Shown here: in pieces, positions 24,517 through 33,339 of the stretch
Position numbering within the stretch: the first letter of the stretch is position 1
How the letters are laid out: every line of letters begins with the position of its first letter
From: Candidatus Rifleibacteriota bacterium
GTDB taxonomy: Bacteria > Muiribacteriota > Ozemobacteria > Ozemobacterales > Ozemobacteraceae
NCBI GenBank assembly: GCA_015233565.1
Contig: JADFXM010000030.1
Location: 25,268-89,267 of the forward strand
DNA: 64,000 nucleotides
Reading direction: 5' to 3'
Program-made: the position numbers and the translations under genes
The notes under the pieces: model-generated
Seen by the model: only the letters and a program-made list of their open reading frames with translations
Told to the model about the DNA's origin: nothing
Database searches by the model: none

Positions 24517-24711
24517 TCAGGCTTTAATATCTAAAACACTGCCTAACATTTCGTCTTTGGCTTTGATCAGATTAGAACCTGCCTGGGCCTGATTTTGGGC
24601 AACAGATGAAGAAACCATTGCATTAACAGGATCACTTTCAACTTGGGTAGCAGCCTTATCTAGGCGATTAAACGCATTACTCAGTAAAGAGGAAATATCT
24701 GATATTGGCAT
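24517..24711 (-). CDS. Small flagellar-rod-like protein
   Basis: A 64-residue protein with a strong AGGAG site. The C-terminus AKDEMLGSVLDIKA is the same type of ending as flagellar rod/hook family proteins (D-E-M-L-G-x-L-L-D-I), and the preceding NAMVSSSVAQNQAQAG helix matches the usual Q-rich C-terminal helix. The N-terminal rod domain is absent. Such stand-alone mini proteins occur in several phyla and have no settled function. No other flagellar gene is nearby. Could be a cytoplasmic assembly factor or a remnant; the good ribosome site favours expression. Confidence 0.6.
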   Translation of the reverse strand: MPISDISSLLSNAFNRLDKAATQVESDPVNAMVSSSVAQNQAQAGSNLIKAKDEMLGSVLDIKA

Positions 24712-24995
24712 ATTTTTTCTCCTAGTTGAAAGTTTTTCCTAATCCAAAAAAATATTTCAAATCCAATTTTCTTTCTCTAAATTAAGTATATTCGTAAATT
24801 TCTGATCTGCCAAATTATTTTAAAAAAAAATTTTAAAATCTATTCTTACGTGCTATTTTTCACTTGAAAATTGTGTCCAAAAAGCTCATGAACAAGCAGA
24901 ATTACCGTCCACTGAAAAATTTACCGTTTACTGCAAAATGATTGAAAAAAAAAATTAAAACATTATTCTAATTACATTGGAGTTTTTAATTTGTC

Positions 24996-26795
24996 ATGCA
25001 TTGGATTGATACAAAAATTAGATTGGACATAAAAGTGGGTAAAAAAACTCTCATACTTGTAATTTTAGCTATCTTTTTTTTACTCTCTCCCATTGAGGGA
25101 TTGGAGATGGAGCGCACGACCTCTGTGCTTAAATTGGCTATTCCCCCCTCAGAAGTTCTCTCCCGGGTTTCCCCACCTGAATTTTTAATTGTTATCGAAA
25201 ATTTGATTCATTTTGAAGCCGATTTTGCCTCAGATTCTTCAAAAGTTTCAGAGGTGTTTTGTAGAGATCTACAAAAAGAAATTTCACACTGGTTTTCAAC
25301 TATTGAAAAAAATTTCACAAGTTCATTTTCAACTTTGGATAAAAAATATCTTGGAAAAAGTGCGAGTGAATCTCTTATTGTTGAATCAAACAAACTTTTG
25401 GAAGTTAATTTATATTCCTCAATACAGAAAGATTTTCCCAAATTATTGAAAGATTTTACCCTTAATTTTGCTGAAAAAAACCACGTTTTGAAAGAAATTT
25501 CAGTAAACCCGTATGTCTTTATAAATAACGTTCCCCTTTCACTTTCTCAACCAAATCCTGATGAGAAAAAAGAAAAAGCTTTTTTTTACCCGGCATCACA
25601 ATCAAGTCCCGAAAGCTCTTTAAATTCAATCCCTCGTTTTACACTTGAAAAACCCACTATACCCTCAGACACCTACGTTTTCAGATTTTTCCTCCCTCTT
25701 TTCACAAAAGAGTTTATTTTTCTACGTGAACCCGATGGAATGGAATTTTCTCTGGATGTAGCCCTCCCCGCAGCTTTAGATGAAAACCTGCATTCCAAAA
25801 TTTATCAACAGATTTTAAATAAACTTGAAACTTTACGTGAACAATTGCAGAAAAACCTTGAAAAGACTGATATAACATTTGAAGAAGCATGGAAAAGCAA
25901 TCGATTGGATGAGAGTTTTCTCAAAGCCCAACTGGACATTGTAAAAAATGCTCAGAAGCAATTCACAAAAGATGCTTCTGACGCTGTAGAGGATATTATC
26001 AAAAGCTTTTCCGGGAATTTTAAAAAGGTTAATGGCAAAATGCCCGAGTTTGGAATACTGAAAATCGGCACCGAAATTCCAAAAATTCAAGAGGAGTTTA
26101 ATTTTGATCTATTTATCCCTCCCCCCCGAAAAAAGCCTCAACCCGATGATTTAGAAAAAATTCTGCACTGTTTGGAAGTTTTGAAAATTCCGGAGCTATA
26201 CAATGATCTCAGAAAAATTCATACTCAAACCAGCGGTGGAATAGCCGTCTCAACTTCAATGCTCAGAGATATTATTCGGCCTGAAAGAAATTCGAAAAAT
26301 GCATTTGACCTTTTCAACCGAAAGCAAGTCTCAAGCTTTTATCAGGCCGCCGCAAAAACCTTTCAAACTCAAGACCACAGATTAGAAGAGACCATCTATT
26401 CCATCAAAAATCTCATTTGTAAAATGAAACTTGTGGCTCTTTCCTATCAAAAATCTGATGAAACCAATGATGGGGAAAAAATAGCTGAACGCTTAAAAAG
26501 TCTGACAAATGAATTGGCTTTATTCCAGAAGTATTGCATTCTGTACAAACAGGGAATCGAAAATCTACTGGTAATAGAAAAAACAGCAAAAAAATTCTTC
26601 CCGTCAGATAGCCCGAATCAATTTTCCGAAGCATCTTTTAAAAGTGTCTTTAACGTTTTGTCAGGAGTTTTGATTAACGAAATGGGTGATTCCAAAGGCA
26701 ATTCTCCGGAATACATAAAACGGATGAATATATTTCAACCTAAGAACTTCAATGATGCCAAAACAAAATTTACGGAGGTGATAGAGAAAGAATAA
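24996..26795 (+). CDS. Exported protein of unknown function
   Basis: A 599-residue protein. Residues 18-36 are hydrophobic after a basic start (VGKKTLILVILAIFFLLSP), giving a Sec signal or a single N-terminal anchor. The rest is Lys/Glu/Phe-rich, mostly helical with coiled-coil tendency near 265-345 (QQILNKLETLREQLQKNLEK), and a Pro-rich linker (FIPPPRKKPQPDD) near residue 380. Codons are strongly AT-biased, more than in the genes around it. The ribosome site is weak (GGAG 13 nt away). No family recognised. It is followed 114 nt later by another exported protein in the same direction. Confidence 0.6.
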   Translation: MHWIDTKIRLDIKVGKKTLILVILAIFFLLSPIEGLEMERTTSVLKLAIPPSEVLSRVSPPEFLIVIENLIHFEADFASDSSKVSEVFCRDLQKEISHWFSTIEKNFTSSFSTLDKKYLGKSASESLIVESNKLLEVNLYSSIQKDFPKLLKDFTLNFAEKNHVLKEISVNPYVFINNVPLSLSQPNPDEKKEKAFFYPASQSSPESSLNSIPRFTLEKPTIPSDTYVFRFFLPLFTKEFIFLREPDGMEFSLDVALPAALDENLHSKIYQQILNKLETLREQLQKNLEKTDITFEEAWKSNRLDESFLKAQLDIVKNAQKQFTKDASDAVEDIIKSFSGNFKKVNGKMPEFGILKIGTEIPKIQEEFNFDLFIPPPRKKPQPDDLEKILHCLEVLKIPELYNDLRKIHTQTSGGIAVSTSMLRDIIRPERNSKNAFDLFNRKQVSSFYQAAAKTFQTQDHRLEETIYSIKNLICKMKLVALSYQKSDETNDGEKIAERLKSLTNELALFQKYCILYKQGIENLLVIEKTAKKFFPSDSPNQFSEASFKSVFNVLSGVLINEMGDSKGNSPEYIKRMNIFQPKNFNDAKTKFTEVIEKE

Positions 26796-26909
26796 AAGAT
26801 TAGTGTATAGTTTTGAAAATGACAGGAAATGAATTTTACATTGTTTTGCAGAAAGCTCAATTGGTTATTCTTTCTTTCGTTGTAAAAATTTTAATTAAGG
26901 AGCTATAAA

Positions 26910-28766
26910 ATGAGGAAAAGTGCTTTCTCAGTGGTTTTTCTCGCGGCTTGTTTCTGTTTTTTGTTCTCAGGCCAGGTTTCCGCTCAGGTAAGTTTTGGAT
27001 CTGGCGATTCTTGCGACCTAACAGTGAATGTTGACGGGGTCAAAGATAGTTACACTGTTATCCGAGATTTCAAGAACCCGAAGCAATGGTATTACGTTCC
27101 AAATAGAGTCAGATTGGCTCAAAAAACGGCAAAAGACACCCAGGGAAAAACAACGAAACTTCCCGTTTTCCATCTCATTAAGTATCAATCCACCCAAGGA
27201 TCAGATGTTGTCGAGGGTGGAATGCTTCAATTCTCAGTGTCACTTTCACCTGATCCAAGGGCGATTCCACAATTGAAGAAGGGTTTGCAGGATAAAACCG
27301 GTGTGGATGAAAAAAAATTGAATCTTTCCCCGCTTCCGATTGATTCTGCTGAGGTTACGGTTTACAAACCAGATGGAACAATGGTTAAAGACAAAGAAGC
27401 GGTTCAACAACCTGGTATCGCGCCATCATTCGCAAATCAGGAAATCCCATTCCAGGTTTCCCTGAATAGTCTAGGCGCAGATGTGTATGAAGATCTTGTG
27501 AAGGGCGGCGGCGGACTTCCCATACTTGTAACTTTTAATTATACCGGCGTTACTCCTCCATGCACTGCTAAGGTAGAAGTCAACTGGGATGTAGCGTATA
27601 GCCATTTGAGCACCGACCAGGAAACCAAGCAGGCATATTATAACTGGAATTGGTGGTGGTATAACACTCGGAACCAAAGCCAGACAAGCACACAGCAAGT
27701 CCGTGAAAACCTCACAAAAAATGGTGCTATCACCATCACTCAGGTTGGAGATGGAAAAACCGATTTAGATTCCCTTATCAATCCAGTAATTGATAAATTC
27801 CAAAAAGAATTGGTTGAAGCGATGGAGCCACCCGCAAAAGTTGAACCGGCTCAAGCAAAAAAAGTTGATTCTCCTGGTTGGTGGCAATCTGAATCCAACT
27901 ACGCAATGAAAGATATCAACAAAGTCAAAAAAGGAAAAGAAACCTTCGAATTCACCAAGCAGTCATTGGTTAGCAGAAAAACAAGCTTTGGCGGCGTCAT
28001 TGGAATTGGCGAATACTCCAAGGATATTCAGGATAAGCTTGTAACCACGATGGCTGCAAAAAACTGGCAGAAGTCTTATTACCTGTTACCTATGGTTGGA
28101 GACGGCCTTGGTGTGACAAAAATAGTCTTGCAGGTTAAACCGGTTATGCCCGACAAAAAAACTCAGATCACAAATGTTGGTGCACTCGCAGCTACCTGGA
28201 TGCCGGACACTCAATGGATCGATGAAATAACAAAAGTCAAAGTCAATTATCTTGTATTTGGAATGCAGGGTAGTGTCAAGACAATCGGTGAAGAACAAAT
28301 CAAAAACTGTTTTTACCAGCTCAATTTAGTCATTACTCAAAAAGCCGCCGGAAAAGTAGACACTTTCAATTTTACAAGTTATGAACCCTTCTGCAACGGG
28401 GATGTTCCTGTCAATACTCCGCTTTCAGTATTGGAAGGTTTCAAAATCGATGCTTTGGGTGACCTTGTCTATGGCAATCAAGCTGGAAATGTTTACAAAG
28501 TTGGAATCACTGTATCGCCAACTTCTCCTGCCAAAAAGTATACTGCAACAATTACTTCCCAGACCGATCCTAAAGAAGTTGTCTTTTTGGTTGCAAAAGA
28601 AGATAACAATGTAAAGAACCCGGTTATTGTTGACATTCAGTTTGAAATGTTTGGTGGAAAAAAGTTCAAATGGGCCAAGAGCGGCAAAAATATTCGCGAT
28701 ATCGAAGATGGTTTGAGCCTTACTTTGTGGCAAAGCGATATCGATAGCGGACTTCCAGTAAAATAA
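26910..28766 (+). CDS. Exported beta-rich protein of unknown family
   Basis: A 618-residue protein with AAGGAGC upstream and a Sec signal at 1-25 (SVVFLAACFCFLFSGQVSA). The N-terminal 130 residues contain WYYVP (60-64), a GGML strand (103-106) and SPDP (113-116). A Trp/Tyr-rich stretch (YYNWNWWWYN) lies near residue 250. A conserved-looking long beta domain fills the C-terminus. The N-terminal pattern recurs in the next exported protein (29345), so the two may share a module. A large structured intergenic region follows. Role unknown; a periplasmic or surface protein is the most that can be said. Confidence 0.6.
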   Translation: MRKSAFSVVFLAACFCFLFSGQVSAQVSFGSGDSCDLTVNVDGVKDSYTVIRDFKNPKQWYYVPNRVRLAQKTAKDTQGKTTKLPVFHLIKYQSTQGSDVVEGGMLQFSVSLSPDPRAIPQLKKGLQDKTGVDEKKLNLSPLPIDSAEVTVYKPDGTMVKDKEAVQQPGIAPSFANQEIPFQVSLNSLGADVYEDLVKGGGGLPILVTFNYTGVTPPCTAKVEVNWDVAYSHLSTDQETKQAYYNWNWWWYNTRNQSQTSTQQVRENLTKNGAITITQVGDGKTDLDSLINPVIDKFQKELVEAMEPPAKVEPAQAKKVDSPGWWQSESNYAMKDINKVKKGKETFEFTKQSLVSRKTSFGGVIGIGEYSKDIQDKLVTTMAAKNWQKSYYLLPMVGDGLGVTKIVLQVKPVMPDKKTQITNVGALAATWMPDTQWIDEITKVKVNYLVFGMQGSVKTIGEEQIKNCFYQLNLVITQKAAGKVDTFNFTSYEPFCNGDVPVNTPLSVLEGFKIDALGDLVYGNQAGNVYKVGITVSPTSPAKKYTATITSQTDPKEVVFLVAKEDNNVKNPVIVDIQFEMFGGKKFKWAKSGKNIRDIEDGLSLTLWQSDIDSGLPVK

Positions 28767-29344
28767 CCATGGCATGCAAAAAAGCTGATTTTCGGTTTCC
28801 CTACAGGATCTGCCCTTCTATTGATTCCGTGGAAGATAGCTGATGTCAGCTTTTATGCATTCCATTGTTGAGAAATGTTTTGCACCGTCTTAACATTTCT
28901 GAACAAAAATGCAGATTTGATGAAATTAAGTTGTATTTTTTGTCGGCGGATTACGGCCCTTAGGGTCTAATCCGCCGATATGATTTTCCACTAACTTTTT
29001 GGAAATGGTATAATACCAAATTATTCGGACCTGTTGCATAATTAATAAAAGTCGTTAGAAATTGTCGAAAAATCTCGGTATATTTAACTCGGTACAAAAC
29101 GGCTCGCTTCTGATGCGTAAAAACGGGGCGAAGAAATTGTTGGGTACATTGAAATATGAAAATCAGAGTGTTTTTCGACAGATTCGTTAATTACGCAAAT
29201 TTTTGGTGCATAGAAGTGGCTTGAAATGTTAGCCTCATGTTTCGTACTTTCGTTAATTTTGGAATTGTGCAACAAGCTCATTCCAGACTTAATTTGGATT
29301 GGAATTACATGTTGAGAGGAAAATAAAATTTCTTTGGAGGCTCT
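28767..29344. other. Intergenic region with two long hairpins and repeat copy A
   Basis: A 578-bp stretch without a gene. An imperfect 15-bp stem pairs 28774-28788 with 28846-28860 (one mismatch, 57-nt loop). A perfect 11-bp GC-rich stem pairs TCGGCGGATTA (28943-28953) with 28968-28978 and encloses a CCCTTAGGG inner palindrome. Neither is followed by a T-run. Copy A of the 118-bp repeat lies at 29063-29180, and a TTTGGAGG site for the next gene is at the end. Confidence 0.6.
29063..29180 (+). repeat. 118-bp inverted-repeat element, copy A
   Basis: The termini are TGTCGAAAAA and TTTTTCGACA, a perfect 10-bp inverted repeat. The core contains CTCGGTACAAAACGGCTCGC, TGATG and a second GGTACA, shared in order and spacing with copies B and C. 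No transposase gene lies in or near it, so it is MITE-like or REP-like. Confidence 0.75.
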
Positions 29345-30028
29345 ATGAACAAATTTTGTTTTATTGCAGTTATCGTAATGTTGCTTTGCGGTTTTCCCCT
29401 TTTTTCTCAGATTTCATCAGACGAATTGGGGCAAGGTCTTGAAACATTGAAAATTTCGGGAATTGATAATGAAAATAAAACGGTATATTATCTTCCTGCT
29501 GTTGTAAAGATCGTTTCTCCTGATGGAAAAGAGGACAGCAAGCCAATGAGAATGGAAGCTGGCGGACAGTTGATTGTTCAAGGAATGATGTCGCTTATTG
29601 CGTCCCCTGATGATATCAAAATTCTGGCAGAAAGAACAAAAAAATCTCTTGGAGATCAGGCAAAGATCCAACTTGATACACCCCAGGATTTTTATGTTAA
29701 AATCGGAAAGGATTCGAACATTTTGATGGAGCGCCCCAAAAGCGGTGGAAGTCTTACCGGAACACCATTTCAGGCTACGTTTCCCACCGGGACTTCAAAT
29801 CCTGAAGTTGACCTGACAATTGAATATTCGGTCAATCACACTGTTCCACAAGCCAAAATCGACCTTCAAGGAAATATGACAACCATGATCGCAACCGAAA
29901 CCACTTCCTCCGGAACAGAAAAAAGCATTCAGAGCACAGAACAAACAAAGGTGAACGTGCAAGTCGACCAAAAAACAACTCAAAGCAATATTCTGAAAAT
30001 TGAAAAGAAAGTCAAATTAGATTTCTGA
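29345..30028 (+). CDS. Exported protein, possible paralogue of the 26910 module
   Basis: A 227-residue protein with TTGGAGG upstream and a Sec signal at 1-21 (FIAVIVMLLCGFPLFSQ). The mature N-terminus has YYLP (48-51), GGQL (73-76) and SPDD (87-90), the same series as YYVP, GGML and SPDP in the 26910 protein. The C-terminal 60 residues are Thr/Ser/Gln-rich, low in complexity (TETTSSGTEKSIQSTEQT) and probably extended. No named family. It reads like a stand-alone copy of the N-terminal module with a flexible tail. Confidence 0.55.
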   Translation: MNKFCFIAVIVMLLCGFPLFSQISSDELGQGLETLKISGIDNENKTVYYLPAVVKIVSPDGKEDSKPMRMEAGGQLIVQGMMSLIASPDDIKILAERTKKSLGDQAKIQLDTPQDFYVKIGKDSNILMERPKSGGSLTGTPFQATFPTGTSNPEVDLTIEYSVNHTVPQAKIDLQGNMTTMIATETTSSGTEKSIQSTEQTKVNVQVDQKTTQSNILKIEKKVKLDF

Positions 30029-30388
30029 TCAACAAGGCTTTAGAAGCTGTTAAAAAATATCAATTCGCAAATTGTACCAGAAGAAATAGGTTGGTGAAAC
30101 AAGTATGAATGCCGGGTTGAGAACTTCGAAACACACAAGAAAGACCGGTTCGCGTTATTTTTTGACAGACTCTTTCTCGAAAAAATTTAAACCCGCCGCT
30201 CAGCTTCGGCAACACGCAAGCTGGGCGGCTTTATATTTAAGTTTGTGGGGGAGGGTTTTCACAACAAAGAAACGGATTAAATCGCTTCCAGTAGAAAGTT
30301 GTTTCCGGGCAACATATCAAGAAAATGTGTCTTGTGATTTATTGAGCGCGAATTCAAAATGAGCCAGATGGAATAGATTCGAAAAGAG
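30029..30388. other. Intergenic region with terminator-like hairpin
   Basis: A 360-bp stretch. A 12-bp stem with one G-U pair joins 30195-30206 (GCCGCTCAGCTT) to 30218-30229 (AAGCTGGGCGGC) around an 11-nt loop, followed by TTTATATTT, so it may terminate the 29345 transcript. An 85-codon open frame spans the hairpin but has no ribosome site or recognisable protein, and I do not call it a gene. Confidence 0.45.
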
Positions 30389-33085
30389 ATGAAAACTTCT
30401 TCAAACAAAGATTTTGTTCGAATTCATCGAATTAGCATCATCCTGATTATTTTCCTTTCACTAAATTTACTCGGATGTGGAGGAACCAATCCGGGCGGAA
30501 ACTCTCAAACTCCTATTGGTCCGGTTGACCCTGAATCGGGTGGAATCAGCGGAAACATTCTCGGCACCGCATCAACCCCTTTGAAAGGGGTTTTGGTTGA
30601 AGCCGGAGATAAGCAAGTAGTCTCTGATCCCAATGGCGCATTTCTTCTTTATCCATTGCCTGCCGGGGATTACAGTCTGGTTGGAAGAGCCGCTAGCTAT
30701 ACTCCCACAATTCTTGATGGTGTGAGAGTATTTCGGGGACAGATTACTGAGAATATTATTCTCAAGATGATTCCCGATGTTGCCAGTGTCACTGCAGAGG
30801 CTTCGATTAAAGCGGTCAGCCCATCCTTTGGAACAGATGGAGACAATGTAACAGTAATCGGGTATGGCTTTGGAAAATCTCCCGGCAAGGTAACCTTCAA
30901 TTCCAAAGAAGCAATTGTAATGGATTGGAATTCCAAAAATGATGGTGCAATCAGCGTCAGATTGCCAACGGCTGTAGAAACCGGACCAGTGCGAGCTTAC
31001 GTAAACGGCAAGGAATCAGTTGAAAATCCACCTGTCCTATTTATTGCGCGTCCGATTGCAATCTCAGCTACCCCATCAACCGCAAAATCTGGGGCAATTG
31101 TTTTTATTTCAGGCCGCAATTTTCACGAAGTTCCCTCATTCAACAAAGTTACCCTAAATGGAAAAGATTGCACTGTACAAAGTGCCTCTGTCTCGCAGCT
31201 TGAAGTTGTTTTGCCACCTAATGCGGAAACCGGAATTTTACAGGTAAGCATAACCAGCAACCAATACCAGTTAGAGGGAATTTCCACCGCTAAAGTAACT
31301 GTCCCTCCTGAAATCTACAAACTAAGTCCGATGAGATCAATTCCAGGTGTTGAAATAACATTGACCGGCTTGAATTTTGGGGACACTCAAAATGCCATCA
31401 ACATAAAAGTTGGAGACACCCACACTCTCGGCGCAACCGACATTCTTAGTTTTTCTCCGACAAAAATCACTTTCAGCGCTCCGCAGAACTCCGTTCTCTC
31501 GCAAGGTATGACAGCTCAAATCAAGGTATTGGTTAACAATGTTCCAAGCAATTCCTTACCTTATACCGCCTATGATACGGCACTTACAACTGTAGCCAGC
31601 TACGGAGTCTACGACTTTTCGACCGTTTCCGGAGCAGGAACTCTTCATCTTCCAACGCTAAGAAAAAATGATCGTCTGGCAATTCTTAGCGTTTTCGTCG
31701 GTGACGGAACCCTCGACCTTGTTGGTTCATATTCCTATGTTATTACTTCAATCCTGGGGGGAAATGCTAACACTGCCGGCTCTAGTGGCAATCTGCTTGC
31801 TTCCCGCCTTGAATCCAGTTATGCCTCGAACGCTTCCAAACGAAGATTCCGAGACGGTGGTCTGGAAGTAAGGAAAATGTATCCGGGATTTTCTCAAAAT
31901 TCCAGATCCATGAACATTCGAGGCTCAATTTCAGATCCTCCCCCAGCCACTGCTTCCTTTTGGCTGGTAAACTTCAACTCATCGGCCCCGGAAAATTCAG
32001 CAAATGACGTTTTGGCAACAGGCACACTCGTCGGGCAAGGAGTTAAAAGCTTAATTTACCTCGACACGGCAGTCGACACGATGATTACCGCGTCTCAGGC
32101 AACCGCTGTTGCTGGATGGTTCGATACCATTTATGCCACCATTGCAACTGCATGTTGGGATGGAATTGCCAGCCCCCCGGAAGGAAACATCGATGCACAA
32201 CCGAAGATTCTTCTTTTCCTCACTCCCCAAATTAACCGCGGCAGCACAAACGCTTTGTACATTCTCGGGTATTTCAATCCCCGCGACAAAAACACCACGC
32301 TCGCTCATTCAGCTGGTACTGAAATCATTTATCTCTGGGATCAAGCCTTCCTGAATAATCCTAATGATTTCAAAGGTCTGATGGCACACGAGCTTCAACA
32401 TATGATGTACAACAATCAAAAAGGCACAGAAGGTGTTACCTGGCTGGATGAAGGATTGGCAGTCTTTGCCCAACAAGTTGCAGGATTTGGTTTTAGCCAG
32501 GGAATGCCCACTCCTGTCGATCAGGTTGCTGAGTATTTGAAAAAGCCATCTGCGGTATCTCTTAACCAATGGCCAGCCAATGTGGGCCTTGACCACTACG
32601 GAATGTCTTTTCTCTTCATTCAGTATCTTTTCGAAAGATGCGGGGGTTTTCAGGCAATAAAAGTTCTGGAAAAGAAAAACGGAACCACCGGTCTTTTAGA
32701 CGTCCAAAATAATATTATAAATACCCTTGCAACCCCACAAGTTACGGGAATCCAGAATTTCTTCCAGGACTGGGGACTGGCAATGTATTGCGATGAACTG
32801 GGACTTTCCACTACCTTACCCGGCTTTAAAAGCGATGTTTATCAATATAAAAACCTTGCCCTCAGAAAGAATTTTACGGGTGTAAATGGCTTAAAACACT
32901 TGAGCTTTAATGAGGTCCCGGTTGTGAATCAAGTTCTTCCTATTTCAGGTTATGGATTCGACGTTATCGAATATGCAGGTGGAAATGGCGGCGATATCGA
33001 GCTTTCCTTCCCGTCAATTCCTGTGACCGATGGCAAAACCTTTCGCACATGGATAATCTATTACCCCGCTCCTGCAGGAAACTAA
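30389..33085 (+). CDS. Lipoprotein metalloprotease with IPT/TIG domains (M30-like)
   Basis: An 898-residue lipoprotein; LLGCGG near residue 30 is the lipobox. Domain order: a carboxypeptidase-regulatory-like beta domain (about 50-125; GTASTPLKGVLVEAGDK), three IPT/TIG domains (about 135-205, 220-300, 305-390), a linker region, then a zinc protease domain. The site is H667-E-L-Q-H671 with E688 in WLDEGLA as the likely third ligand, as in hyicolysin-type M30/gluzincin peptidases. It should sit on the cell surface or outer membrane facing outward and cut proteins. An Asp/Gly-rich C-terminal beta region follows. Start choice is by the lipobox distance; the ribosome site is poor. Confidence 0.78.
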   Translation: MKTSSNKDFVRIHRISIILIIFLSLNLLGCGGTNPGGNSQTPIGPVDPESGGISGNILGTASTPLKGVLVEAGDKQVVSDPNGAFLLYPLPAGDYSLVGRAASYTPTILDGVRVFRGQITENIILKMIPDVASVTAEASIKAVSPSFGTDGDNVTVIGYGFGKSPGKVTFNSKEAIVMDWNSKNDGAISVRLPTAVETGPVRAYVNGKESVENPPVLFIARPIAISATPSTAKSGAIVFISGRNFHEVPSFNKVTLNGKDCTVQSASVSQLEVVLPPNAETGILQVSITSNQYQLEGISTAKVTVPPEIYKLSPMRSIPGVEITLTGLNFGDTQNAINIKVGDTHTLGATDILSFSPTKITFSAPQNSVLSQGMTAQIKVLVNNVPSNSLPYTAYDTALTTVASYGVYDFSTVSGAGTLHLPTLRKNDRLAILSVFVGDGTLDLVGSYSYVITSILGGNANTAGSSGNLLASRLESSYASNASKRRFRDGGLEVRKMYPGFSQNSRSMNIRGSISDPPPATASFWLVNFNSSAPENSANDVLATGTLVGQGVKSLIYLDTAVDTMITASQATAVAGWFDTIYATIATACWDGIASPPEGNIDAQPKILLFLTPQINRGSTNALYILGYFNPRDKNTTLAHSAGTEIIYLWDQAFLNNPNDFKGLMAHELQHMMYNNQKGTEGVTWLDEGLAVFAQQVAGFGFSQGMPTPVDQVAEYLKKPSAVSLNQWPANVGLDHYGMSFLFIQYLFERCGGFQAIKVLEKKNGTTGLLDVQNNIINTLATPQVTGIQNFFQDWGLAMYCDELGLSTTLPGFKSDVYQYKNLALRKNFTGVNGLKHLSFNEVPVVNQVLPISGYGFDVIEYAGGNGGDIELSFPSIPVTDGKTFRTWIIYYPAPAGN

Positions 33086-33118
33086 CTGCTGGGAATTAAA
33101 ATCAAGGAGTCAGTAAAT

Positions 33119-33314
33119 CGTTGAGCCTTAGATTCCCTAGGGGAAGCCGAAGCTGGTTGCTGTAAAGATGTGAATAAATGTCCAGATTCGATAGGAGTGC
33201 CTTCATTGGAAGTTAAGCCTGATCGCTGAGAAGGCTTGTAGCGAAGTCGAAGCAGCCAGGAAATCGGTCTATCCTTTTTTTGAGCTTGACTCATTATTTA
33301 AAAATTGCTGTATT
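33119..33314 (+). promoter_or_regulatory. Promoter-bearing interspersed element, copy P1
   Basis: It ends with TTGACT (33286-33291), a 17-bp spacer and TGTATT (33309-33314), then a short leader to the NHL gene. The body (CCCTAGGGGAAGCCGAAGC; GTCGAAGCAGCCAGG) resembles the equivalent part of copies P2-P4. Confidence 0.55.
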
Positions 33315-33339
33315 AAGAGAAACGACAAGGAGAATTCCA

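Noticed and set aside
30105..30362. 85-codon plus-strand open frame
   Set aside because: No ribosome site, unnatural composition, and it runs through a GC-rich hairpin that looks like a terminator.
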